A stretch of DNA of 64,000 bases from CAZJAH01 sp964544155 (lineage in GTDB: Bacteria > Bacteroidota > Ignavibacteria > Kapaibacteriales > UBA2268). The stretch spans positions 62,001 through 126,000 of the forward strand of contig CAZJAH010000002.1 of the NCBI GenBank assembly GCA_964544155.1. The letters run 5' to 3'. The translations under genes were made by a program, and so were the position numbers. Positions 9,419-17,380 of this stretch are shown piece by piece. Numbering within the stretch: position 1 is the first letter of the stretch; each line of letters starts with the position of its first letter. The notes beneath the pieces are model-generated. The model had not been told where the DNA came from, ran no database searches, and saw nothing but the letters and a program-made list of their open reading frames with translations.

Positions 9419-11563
9419 ATGGAACAATACAAAGGAAAAGTCCTTCCGGGTAAGCCATATCCTCTCGGATCAACATTTGACGGCAAGGGAGTGAATTTTG
9501 CCCTTTTCAGCGAAAACGCTTCAGGCGTGATACTTTGCCTGTTTAATTCTCCAGATGACCAAAAAGAATATACTCAAATAGATATGACCGAAGTAACGGA
9601 TTATGTCTGGCACGCTTTTCTGCCGGGGATTAAACCGGGCCAGCTATACGGATACAGAGTTTACGGCAGGTACCAGCCTTCAAAAGCGCAAAGGTTTAAT
9701 CCGCATAAACTTCTGATAGACCCTTACGCTAAAGCTATATGCGGCAGGACGGAAGTCAGAGAGAGTATGTTCGCTTATGAACCCGGCAAAGACCCCGAAC
9801 GCCCTGATGAAAATAAAAACAACGCGGACAGCGCCGGAGATGTAAGCAAATGCGTTGTAGTAGATGATACATTTGACTGGGAGGGAGTTGAAAAACCGGA
9901 TATTCCCGCTCATAACTCAATAATTTACGAACTGCATGTGAAAGGGTTTACCGCAATTCATCCAAAGATCCCTGTTAATGAACGCGGCACATATAAAGCG
10001 CTTGCTTCGCCTGAGATAGTGAATTATTTCAAAGAACTCGGCATTACTGCTATCGAGCTTATGCCGGTTCATCACTTTCTGCATAATAAATTTCTGCTCG
10101 ATAAGGGCCTAAGTAACTATTGGGGATATAATACAATCGGATATTTCGCACCCCACGCGGAATATTCATCTTCCGGATACTGCGGCAGCCAGGTAAATGA
10201 ATTTAAGGAACTGGTAAAAACTTACCATAAAGCAGGTATTGAAGTCATACTCGATGTTGTGTATAACCATACCGGAGAAGGTAACCACTTGGGGCCAACA
10301 GTAAGTTTCCGCGGGATAGACAATTGGAATTATTATAGAATTAACAAGAAAAATCCCCGTTATTATAACGATTACACGGGAACAGGCAATACTCTTAACC
10401 TGCTCAGCTCCAGGACATTGCAGATGGTCATGGACAGCCTCCGCTACTGGGCTACGGAAATGCAGGTCGACGGCTTCCGGTTTGATCTTGCCGCTACACT
10501 TGCCCGGGGATTGTATGATGTGGGCATGCTATCGACATTCCTTGACACAATACATCAGGATCCTATTATTTCGCAGCTCAAACTAATTGCCGAGCCCTGG
10601 GATCTGGGAGAAGGCGGCTATCAGGTAGGCAACTTCCCCGTGCTGTGGGCTGAATGGAATGGCAAATACAGGGATTCCCTTAGGAAGTTCTGGCGCGGGG
10701 ACGATAGCCAGGTTAGAGAGCTTGCATACAGGCTGGCGGGAAGTTCAGACCTATATGAAAACAACGGCAAACTGCCTTCGGCAAGTGTTAACTTTGTAAC
10801 CGCACATGACGGATTTACCCTGCATGACCTCGTCAGCTATAACGAAAAGCATAATGAAGCCAATCAAGAAGGTAACCGCGACGGTGAAAACCATAATTTA
10901 AGCTGGAATAGTGGTGAAGAGGGGCCCACGGAAGACGACGATATAATCAATTTGAGAGAAAAGAGAAAAAAAAGTTTCCTGGCTACATTATTGCTCAGCC
11001 AGGGCATTCCTATGATAAGCCACGGCGACGAATGCGGCAGAACACAATACGGTAATAATAATACATATTGCCAGGATAATGAGATTTCATGGATGAACTG
11101 GGACTGGAATGAAAGATCTAAAAAACTTTTTGAATTTACTAAAAAAATCATCGCGATAAGACACTCACAGCCGGTTACTCACAGAAGGCGCTACTTCCTC
11201 GGCAGGAAGATACATGGCCAGGAAATACGCGATATACGCTGGCTTAATACAGACGGCATAGATATGAGCGACGAAGAATGGTATACCAGCTACATCAGGT
11301 GCATGGGGATGCTTCTTAACGGAGAGCTCATGACCGAAGTTGATGAAATGGGTGAACCTTTAGTAGCTGATATTCTGCTCATTCTAATCAACGGGTATTG
11401 GGAGAAAGTTAACTTTACGCTGCCCTATGAAAACCTGAATCCCAATTGGGAAGTCCTAATAGATACGAGTGATGACGATATAGATGAAGAACATGACACT
11501 GTTGAGGATTTATACGAAATCAAGGGCAGGTCGCTGGTACTTCTCAGGAATGTTAAATCATGA
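9419..11563 (+). CDS. glgX: Glycogen debranching enzyme, GlgX/TreX type
   Basis: GH13_11 isoamylase-type enzyme that cuts alpha-1,6 branches, so providing linear maltodextrins to TreY/TreZ and to catabolism. The 714 residues have an N-terminal CBM48 domain (about 12-110) and the barrel with nucleophile D356 (DGFRFDLAATLAR), acid/base E392 (LIAEPWDLGEGGYQVG) and the VTAHDGFTLHDLVSY motif. The insertion WNSGEEGPTEDD and HGDECGRTQYGNNNTYCQDN are hallmarks of GlgX/TreX. Start ATG has GGAG about 12 bases upstream. Divergent from the treZ operon across a 123-base AT-rich promoter region, so shared control is plausible. The name TreX would fit equally well given treYZ next door. Confidence 0.95.
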   Translation: MEQYKGKVLPGKPYPLGSTFDGKGVNFALFSENASGVILCLFNSPDDQKEYTQIDMTEVTDYVWHAFLPGIKPGQLYGYRVYGRYQPSKAQRFNPHKLLIDPYAKAICGRTEVRESMFAYEPGKDPERPDENKNNADSAGDVSKCVVVDDTFDWEGVEKPDIPAHNSIIYELHVKGFTAIHPKIPVNERGTYKALASPEIVNYFKELGITAIELMPVHHFLHNKFLLDKGLSNYWGYNTIGYFAPHAEYSSSGYCGSQVNEFKELVKTYHKAGIEVILDVVYNHTGEGNHLGPTVSFRGIDNWNYYRINKKNPRYYNDYTGTGNTLNLLSSRTLQMVMDSLRYWATEMQVDGFRFDLAATLARGLYDVGMLSTFLDTIHQDPIISQLKLIAEPWDLGEGGYQVGNFPVLWAEWNGKYRDSLRKFWRGDDSQVRELAYRLAGSSDLYENNGKLPSASVNFVTAHDGFTLHDLVSYNEKHNEANQEGNRDGENHNLSWNSGEEGPTEDDDIINLREKRKKSFLATLLLSQGIPMISHGDECGRTQYGNNNTYCQDNEISWMNWDWNERSKKLFEFTKKIIAIRHSQPVTHRRRYFLGRKIHGQEIRDIRWLNTDGIDMSDEEWYTSYIRCMGMLLNGELMTEVDEMGEPLVADILLILINGYWEKVNFTLPYENLNPNWEVLIDTSDDDIDEEHDTVEDLYEIKGRSLVLLRNVKS

Positions 11564-11706
11564 AAGAAATCTCTTATATGCTCTTACTGAATTTACCACG
11601 CCGGATATAAGCTTAATTAGCCATGAAGTCATGAACGCAGGGCATTCACGCCCGAAAGTTCGGTGCCTGCAGGGGCAATTGATAGGAATAAGGGCTTTTA
11701 ATAAAA

Positions 11707-11734
11707 AAAGGGATACGCCTCTGCGCACCCCTTT
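11707..11734 (-). terminator. Intrinsic terminator of the leuD-like operon
   Basis: On the minus strand a 12-pair stem (AAAGGGGTGCGC paired with GCGTATCCCTTT, two G-U pairs) with an AGAG loop is followed by a run of seven T. It lies 23 bases past the leuD-like stop and would end the five-gene minus-strand transcript. Confidence 0.8.
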
Positions 11735-11756
11735 GAAGCATTCATCTATTCATCTT

Positions 11757-12245
11757 CTATTTTTCATTCAGCCTTTTTCTGGTGTAAGGTATAAGGCCGC
11801 CGGCATCCACTATGGCCTGTCTTGATTTGGGCAGTGGATTGGTCTTAAAGGTTTTATCCTTTGTTTTGTTAATTATTTCTGTATCAGTAATTTCCAGCTC
11901 ATCTCCGGTATCGGCTTCAATATCCGGGCAGATAACAGTGCGCAGCCCGAGATTGATGGCATTTTGAAGGAAAATCCTGGCAAAATTTGGCGCCACGATG
12001 ATCAGGTCATGGCCGCGTAGTGTCGATGCCGCCTGTTCGCGCGATGATCCGCAGCCAAAATTCTTTCCGGCAACGATAACGCCCGGCGCCCGGTATTTAT
12101 CCGAATTGAGAAGCTCATTAAGCTCGGGCAGGTCATCAAAGGCGAATTTCGGAGTTTCCGAAGGAAGCACTGTAGCCATATGCCTCCCCGGGTAGATGAT
12201 ATCGGTAGAAATATCTTTATCGAGTTTATAGATCACTTTGGGCAT
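11757..12245 (-). CDS. LeuD-like small subunit of an aconitase-family hydro-lyase (isopropylmalate / citramalate type)
   Basis: Swivel-domain subunit that pairs with the LeuC-like protein just upstream (2-base gap). The complex moves a hydroxyl between neighbouring carbons of a 2-alkylmalate through a cis-unsaturated acid. At 162 residues it belongs to the short LeuD2/archaeal/dimethylmalate-dehydratase class rather than the roughly 200-residue enterobacterial LeuD. The domain signature GKNFGCGSSREQA is intact. The substrate-recognition loop after the YPGR motif reads HMAT (residues 22-25), where isopropylmalate or homocitrate enzymes usually have a Y-L-x-x sequence. A different substrate, such as citraconate/citramalate, is therefore possible. 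Strong AAAGGAGG ribosome binding site. Leucine biosynthesis remains the default alternative, but no leuA or leuB is present here. Confidence 0.85.
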   Translation of the reverse strand: MPKVIYKLDKDISTDIIYPGRHMATVLPSETPKFAFDDLPELNELLNSDKYRAPGVIVAGKNFGCGSSREQAASTLRGHDLIIVAPNFARIFLQNAINLGLRTVICPDIEADTGDELEITDTEIINKTKDKTFKTNPLPKSRQAIVDAGGLIPYTRKRLNEK

Positions 12246-12247
12246 AA

Positions 12248-13540
12248 TTATTTACCTCCTTTTTGGGGATTAGTTATGACAGCGGTTAAAGCCGAAGCTG
12301 CCGCCACCGCTGGTGAAGACAGATATACCTCAGCGTTTGGATTGCCCATCCTGCCCTTAAAGTTGCGATTGGTTGTGGCAAGAGCTCTTTCACCGTCGCC
12401 CAGAGCACCTTGGTGAACGCCCAGGCAGGGGCCGCAGCCCGGATTCATAACCACTGCGCCGGCCAGTGTAAGATCCTGCACGTAACCTTTATCGATGGCC
12501 TGGCTGTATATCTTTGCCGAGGCCGGGAATACAAGCATTCTCACATTTTTGGATACTTTCTTTCCTCTGAGTATACCGGCGGCTATTTCGAGGTCCTCAA
12601 GCCTGCCGTTTGTACATGAACCGATTACTATCTGATCGATCTCAGTGCCTTCAACTTCGTCTATATCTTTTACATTATCCACAGTGTGGGGGCAGGCTAT
12701 CTGCGGCTTCAGATTGCTTACGTCTATTTCTACAACGCTGTCATATTCAGCGTCTTTATCGGGAAGCAGCGGCTCGAATACACCGTTCACGTTTGCCACT
12801 TCCCTGAGGTAGCGCATTGTTTCCTCGTCAGGGGGCACGAGCCCGGATGTAGCGCCGGCTTCAACGGCCATATTGCAGATTGTCAGCCTGCCTGCGGTGG
12901 ACATTTTCTCTATGGTTTCGCCGTGGAATTCTATAACTTTGAAGTTAGCACCCTCGGCTGAAATTTTTCCAATAAGATGAAGTATCAGGTCTTTGGGAGC
13001 CACATATTCAGGGAACTCACCTGTGATCACTGCTTTAATGGTAGCCGGTACTTCCACATTAAGCACAGAGCCTAGCGCCCATACTGAAGCCATTTCCGTG
13101 GCACCGATACCAAAGGCGAATGCTCCTAGCGCGCCATGCGTTGTGGTATGGCTGTCTGTGCCGACTACCACACTGCCCGGCAGTACATAGCCTGTTTCCG
13201 GCAGTATCTGGTGGCAAATGCCGCCCTCATCGCCGCGTATATCATGGAATTTCTCTATCCCCTGTTCTTTGGCGAACTGTCGTATCTTCTTTTGATTAGT
13301 GGCTGTTTTCTTACTTTCGGCCGGAACCCTGTGGTCGAAAATCAAAGAGATTTTCTCGGGATCCCACACCTGGGCTTCTTTATCGACGCCCTTATAAATC
13401 TCAAGGAACTGGTTGATTACCAGCGCTCCGTTTTCGTGCGACATGGCAATATCAACTTTAGGTTCAACGATGTCGCCAACTTTGACTTCATCTTTGCCTG
13501 AAGCTCTCGCCAGAATTTTCTCAACTACTGTATTTCCCAT
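12248..13540 (-). CDS. LeuC-like large subunit of an aconitase-family hydro-lyase
   Basis: Iron-sulfur subunit carrying the [4Fe-4S] cluster that activates the substrate hydroxyl. The three cluster cysteines are visible in VIGSCTNGRLEDL and MNPGCGPCLG. The motifs DHRVPAES, GTDSHTTTHGALGAFAFGIG and the C-terminal NRNFKGRMGNP are also intact. At 430 residues it is the short LeuC2/HacA-type chain. Good AAAGGAG ribosome binding site. It is embedded between a CoA-transferase (14-base gap) and leuD-like, in an operon with a CoA-dependent lyase. That setting points to a C5 dicarboxylate conversion (for example citraconate to citramalate) more than to leucine synthesis. Isopropylmalate dehydratase activity cannot be excluded from sequence. 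Confidence 0.88.
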   Translation of the reverse strand: MGNTVVEKILARASGKDEVKVGDIVEPKVDIAMSHENGALVINQFLEIYKGVDKEAQVWDPEKISLIFDHRVPAESKKTATNQKKIRQFAKEQGIEKFHDIRGDEGGICHQILPETGYVLPGSVVVGTDSHTTTHGALGAFAFGIGATEMASVWALGSVLNVEVPATIKAVITGEFPEYVAPKDLILHLIGKISAEGANFKVIEFHGETIEKMSTAGRLTICNMAVEAGATSGLVPPDEETMRYLREVANVNGVFEPLLPDKDAEYDSVVEIDVSNLKPQIACPHTVDNVKDIDEVEGTEIDQIVIGSCTNGRLEDLEIAAGILRGKKVSKNVRMLVFPASAKIYSQAIDKGYVQDLTLAGAVVMNPGCGPCLGVHQGALGDGERALATTNRNFKGRMGNPNAEVYLSSPAVAAASALTAVITNPQKGGK

Positions 13541-13554
13541 ATTTACTCCTTTAC

Positions 13555-14751
13555 TTAAACAATTCCTTTATCTTTCATCTTTTGAATATCATCTGCAGAA
13601 TACCCTATGCCTTCGAGAATTTCTTCTGTGTGCTGCGAAAGCGCCGGGGGTGGTGTTTCTACCATAGCCGGTGTTTTTTCGAATTTTGCTGTCATATTGA
13701 AAAGCTTCACCTTACCGATGCCATCGATTTCAACATCAGCGAGAGTATTCCTATGCTCAACCTGCGGCGCGCTGAGGGCTTCATCCAGCGTGAGTATGGC
13801 GCCGGAAGGCACACCGTTTTTATTAAGTTGGGCTACCCAGTGATCTGTATTTTGCCGGGTAAGCTTTTCTTCGATAATCGGAGTAAGCTCAAATCGATTT
13901 TTCTTGCGAGTGTCTCTTTCTTCAAAGCGGGGGTCTTCTTTCAGTTCGGGCATACCTATCACATCGCATACCGAATGCCACTGCTCCTGCTTATTGGCGG
14001 CTATATTTATATAACCGTCCTTAGTAGCGAACATACCCGATGGCGCGGCTGTAAAATTATCATTGCCGAGTAGCTGCGGCTGCTGCCCTCCTATCAGCAA
14101 ATTGGCCGCTACCCAGCCCATCAGAGGCATGATCGAATCGAGCAGAGCTATATCGATGAACTGGCCTTCGCCTGTTCTTTCTTTGTAAAAAAGTCCGGAC
14201 ATAATAGCGAAGGCGGCATTCAGCCCGCCGACAGTATCGCAAAGCGGGAATCCCGCGCGAAGGGGATTGAGCCTTTTATCACCGTTGACTGCCATAACAC
14301 CGCTCAGGCCCTGGATTATCTGGTCGTAGGCCGGCTTTTTGGCATCGGGGCCGGTTTGGCCGAAGCCTGATACTGCACAGTACACCAGGCCGGGATTTTT
14401 TTCGGATAGTACTTCGTATCCCAGGCCGAGCCTGTCCATAACGCCCGGTCTGAAGTTTTCTACCAGCACATCGGCAGTTTCGGCCAGTTTGAGGAAAATT
14501 TCTTTTCCTTTCTCTTCTTTCAAATTAATTGTTACCGATTTTTTGTTTGAATTTTGTGCCAGGAAGCTTGTTCCCATTAGTTTTTGATTATACTCGGGAA
14601 GGCAGCCCAGCTTACGGGCCAGGTCGCCGTCCTTGGGATTTTCTATTTTAATTACTTCAGCGCCGAGCCATGCCAGATGCAAAGTGGCAAAAGGCCCGGA
14701 TAGCACATTCGTAAGGTCAAGTACTCTGATACCTTCGAGCAGTTTTTTCAT
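13555..14751 (-). CDS. Class III (CaiB/BaiF family) CoA-transferase
   Basis: Moves CoA from an acyl-CoA donor, commonly succinyl-CoA in this family, to a carboxylic acid through a glutamyl/aspartyl-anhydride mechanism. The 398 residues start with the typical LLEGIRVLDLTNVLSGPFAT and contain LVENFRPGVMDRLGL. The presumed catalytic aspartate is D143 in AYDQIIQGLSGVM. Family members include formyl-, carnitine-, mesaconyl- and D-citramalate CoA-transferases, and the acceptor cannot be read from sequence. The neighbours (an HMG-CoA-lyase family enzyme 31 bases upstream and LeuCD-like downstream) suggest a hydroxylated C5 diacid such as citramalate. No frameshift or truncation seen. Confidence 0.88.
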   Translation of the reverse strand: MKKLLEGIRVLDLTNVLSGPFATLHLAWLGAEVIKIENPKDGDLARKLGCLPEYNQKLMGTSFLAQNSNKKSVTINLKEEKGKEIFLKLAETADVLVENFRPGVMDRLGLGYEVLSEKNPGLVYCAVSGFGQTGPDAKKPAYDQIIQGLSGVMAVNGDKRLNPLRAGFPLCDTVGGLNAAFAIMSGLFYKERTGEGQFIDIALLDSIMPLMGWVAANLLIGGQQPQLLGNDNFTAAPSGMFATKDGYINIAANKQEQWHSVCDVIGMPELKEDPRFEERDTRKKNRFELTPIIEEKLTRQNTDHWVAQLNKNGVPSGAILTLDEALSAPQVEHRNTLADVEIDGIGKVKLFNMTAKFEKTPAMVETPPPALSQHTEEILEGIGYSADDIQKMKDKGIV

Positions 14752-14782
14752 ATAAAGCGCCTGATTTTTAGTTTCTAATATA

Positions 14783-15682
14783 CTAGTTCTTTATAGTCAG
14801 CGGGCCGGTTTTGTACACATGGCCCGGCAGTTCTTTCTCAAAAAATCCGCTCATTTCCTTAGCTAATTCTATGAGGCCGCTGAGGTTTATGTCAGGCCGG
14901 AAGCCTTCTCTTTGCAGGAAATGTACCATATCTTCAGTACAAACATTTCCGGCGGCAACCTTAGTGAAAGGGCATCCGCCGAGGCCTCCCGCGGCTGTTT
15001 CAAAATAGCTGACACCCTGCTTCATGGCAGCAAGGCAGTTTGCCATTCCGAGTCCGTATGTATTATGGAAATGGCAGGCTATTTCTAAATTTTCGGATTT
15101 TCTTTTTATTTCTTTTATCATTCTTTCCACCTGTAAGGGATTAGCGTGTCCGGCTGTATCAGCCAGGTTAATAAAATTGATCCCGGCCTCAAGGTATTTA
15201 TCAATCAAAGTATAAACTCTTTCCGGTGCAATATTTCCTTCAAAGCCGCATCCAAAGGCAGACTGCACGGATACCTGGACTTTTTTCCCGGCGGATATAA
15301 CATCTTTTGCCATGGCAATGATCCTGTCGGCAGCTTCGGAGCTGCTCATTCCTGTATTCTTCATACTGTGCGTTTCCGAAGCCGATACCCCCATGGAGAA
15401 AATCTCAACGCCGCAGGCCATGCCTCTTTCAACGCCTTTTTCATTGAGCGCGAGCCCTGAGAATTTAACTTCGGGATATTTTGCGGTAAAAAATCTGAAA
15501 AGCTCATCTGTATCTGCCATTTGGGGCACTTTTACCGGATGAACAAATGATCCGAGCTGAATTCTTTTAATACCGGAACTAATGAGCATTTCAATCCATT
15601 GCTTTTTAATATCCGCTGGTACCTGCTTTTTTTCCATTTGCAGGCCGTCCCTCATCCCTACTTCATTGATGGTGATATTCAT
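14783..15682 (-). CDS. HMG-CoA lyase family enzyme (candidate (R)-citramalyl-CoA lyase)
   Basis: Divalent-metal TIM-barrel lyase that cleaves a 3-hydroxyacyl-CoA to acetyl-CoA plus a ketoacid. All expected active-site elements are present: R11-D12 (RDGLQ), SFVHPVKVPQMAD, SASETHS, metal-binding H204 and H206 (CHFHNT), the signature cysteine C237 (GGLGGCPF) and N246. At 299 residues it fits both 3-hydroxy-3-methylglutaryl-CoA lyase and the homologous (R)-citramalyl-CoA lyase known from Chloroflexus (about 34-kDa subunits), which makes acetyl-CoA and pyruvate. Context (CoA-transferase, LeuCD-like, transporter) favours the latter; that is inference. Ribosome binding site GGAAGG, 2 bases downstream of the transporter gene. 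Confidence 0.88.
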   Translation of the reverse strand: MNITINEVGMRDGLQMEKKQVPADIKKQWIEMLISSGIKRIQLGSFVHPVKVPQMADTDELFRFFTAKYPEVKFSGLALNEKGVERGMACGVEIFSMGVSASETHSMKNTGMSSSEAADRIIAMAKDVISAGKKVQVSVQSAFGCGFEGNIAPERVYTLIDKYLEAGINFINLADTAGHANPLQVERMIKEIKRKSENLEIACHFHNTYGLGMANCLAAMKQGVSYFETAAGGLGGCPFTKVAAGNVCTEDMVHFLQREGFRPDINLSGLIELAKEMSGFFEKELPGHVYKTGPLTIKN

Positions 15683-15684
15683 TT

Positions 15685-17163
15685 TTAACCTTCCTCTTCA
15701 GTATTTCTTTCTTTAAATCCTTTTAGCATCCATTTTCTCGCTAATATTAGCCCCAGAGGACTGGCAATAGCTATTAACCCGTAAATCATCCACATGTATT
15801 CAGGATTCATAACAGTTTGCGGAGCATCCTTCGGTAAATAATTCATAAGGAACCAGCCAGAATACATACTTGTGAGTATCTTTGTAAGGAACCATGGGAA
15901 CTGCCCTAATCCCATATATATACCGGTTTTTCCTTTTGGAGCTATTTCTGCTACCCATTGCAGGAATCTGGGCTGCCACATTGCTTCACCAATTGTTAGT
16001 ACGGCAATGTACAGCAGCAAAATCCATAATTCAGTTCCCAGTACAAGAATAAATGGTGAAAGCGCCATGATAATTGTACCTGAGATCATCATTTTGTATG
16101 TGTGTTTTTTGGATGTTAATGCCGCGACTGTAGGTGTAAGAATAAAAATAAGTATTGGATTTAAGTTCACGAAGAACTCAAAATATTCGCTAACAAATCC
16201 CTCAAATGCTCTCTCGCAATATTGGGGTAAAGTAAGCCAGTTATGAGCAAAGAGGGTCTGCACAGGAATTAGAATAAAAATAAAGAACATAAAGCGTGAA
16301 TCCATAAAAGGCGATTCTTTCACTTTTGCAGCAATTTTAGCCGGAATACCCGTTTTTTGAGCTTCAACGGCATGCGCTGCCGTGTCCGGCACATCCGTGA
16401 AGAAGCCTTTTACTCTCGCGATAAGTGATGGTTTCTTTTCTTTGGATTCTTTTTCTCCGCCTGATTTTTCTATGGCGCTTTCAACATTCTTTTGAGAAAG
16501 CAGCCAAAGCACAAATAGAATACCCACTACAGTCAGGCCGACATAAACCCAAAAGACACCTGTAATACCGGTTAAATGTCTGACTGGAGGGGATATTAAC
16601 CCCGGCAAAAATCCGCCAAGGTTCATAATAGCATAAAGCATAGCATAACCCATGGCGGCATTTTTCGCGTCGGTAAATTTCTTGACTGCCGCGTAGGCAG
16701 CAGGCTGATAAATGCCATAACCTATGATCACGCCAAGAATTCCGCCCATTGCAATCAAATGAGTTGAAGAAAACATCCCCGATGCCCCTCCAAATACAGG
16801 CGCTCCGGCAAGTAAAATTCGTCCGCCAAGCATAAACAGCAGCGATAGTATGAAAGCTTTCCTTACACCTACTCTGTCAACGGTGCCTCCCAGAATAACC
16901 ATAGCCAAAGTAATTCCGCCAGTAAGAATGCCTACCATTCTGCCTGCATCAACATCGTTTAAGCCGACATATTCATTGAAATATATGGTCAGCAATCCAA
17001 GTATACCGAAATAGCAGAGACCTTCAATAAGATAAGATAAGTTAATACCCCATAATGCCTTTGGGGCTTTAAACAGATTAATAAAGGGTTCGCTTACTTC
17101 ATTCCATGTATGCTTTAATAAATTTTCCGGTTTTTTCTGAACTTTGTCCTGATTTTCCTCCAT
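15685..17163 (-). CDS. MFS transporter, first gene of the C5-acid candidate operon
   Basis: Integral inner-membrane protein of 492 residues with about 12 predicted hydrophobic segments, a MFS loop-2 type motif (GGTVDRVGVRKAF at about 97-109) and a long charged central loop (about 230-280). The overall look resembles proton-coupled oligopeptide (PTR/POT-like) carriers, but the substrate is not evident. It leads a tight operon: 2 bases to the lyase, then CoA-transferase and LeuCD-like. The simplest reading is uptake or export of the acid handled by those enzymes. Start ATG has GAGGAG upstream. The promoter lies in the 217-base gap shared with the divergent aminotransferase. Confidence 0.85.
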   Translation of the reverse strand: MEENQDKVQKKPENLLKHTWNEVSEPFINLFKAPKALWGINLSYLIEGLCYFGILGLLTIYFNEYVGLNDVDAGRMVGILTGGITLAMVILGGTVDRVGVRKAFILSLLFMLGGRILLAGAPVFGGASGMFSSTHLIAMGGILGVIIGYGIYQPAAYAAVKKFTDAKNAAMGYAMLYAIMNLGGFLPGLISPPVRHLTGITGVFWVYVGLTVVGILFVLWLLSQKNVESAIEKSGGEKESKEKKPSLIARVKGFFTDVPDTAAHAVEAQKTGIPAKIAAKVKESPFMDSRFMFFIFILIPVQTLFAHNWLTLPQYCERAFEGFVSEYFEFFVNLNPILIFILTPTVAALTSKKHTYKMMISGTIIMALSPFILVLGTELWILLLYIAVLTIGEAMWQPRFLQWVAEIAPKGKTGIYMGLGQFPWFLTKILTSMYSGWFLMNYLPKDAPQTVMNPEYMWMIYGLIAIASPLGLILARKWMLKGFKERNTEEEG

Positions 17164-17230
17164 AAACTCCTCTTTTTGACCGCTTAAATGAGCAAAAACA
17201 TTTTTTTACAAAACTAATAAATATCTATCA

Positions 17231-17277
17231 ATAAGCCTTTTATTTTCATTAATTTTGTGGGAATGAAACAGGCTTAT
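17231..17277. promoter_or_regulatory. Two-part inverted repeat in the divergent promoter region
   Basis: ATAAGCCT (17231-17238) and AGGCTTAT (17270-17277) are perfect inverted copies, and inside them TTTCATT and AATGAAA pair as well, leaving an 11-12-base centre. A TATAAT hexamer overlaps the right arm. The element sits midway between the MFS-led operon and the aminotransferase gene, so it could be an operator for either or an RNA hairpin. Function is unproven. Confidence 0.4.
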
Positions 17278-17380
17278 AATTGAAAACTTTCTAAGAATTT
17301 TAAAGGATTTTCAATTATTTGGTAAAATATTTCATTATATTATAGGACGTTTTGGATTATTAAACAAAAAGGATAATGAT

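Noticed and set aside
13582..14073. 163-codon open frame opposite the CoA-transferase
   Set aside because: Antisense to a well-conserved gene. Cysteine/phenylalanine-rich translation typical of shadow frames.
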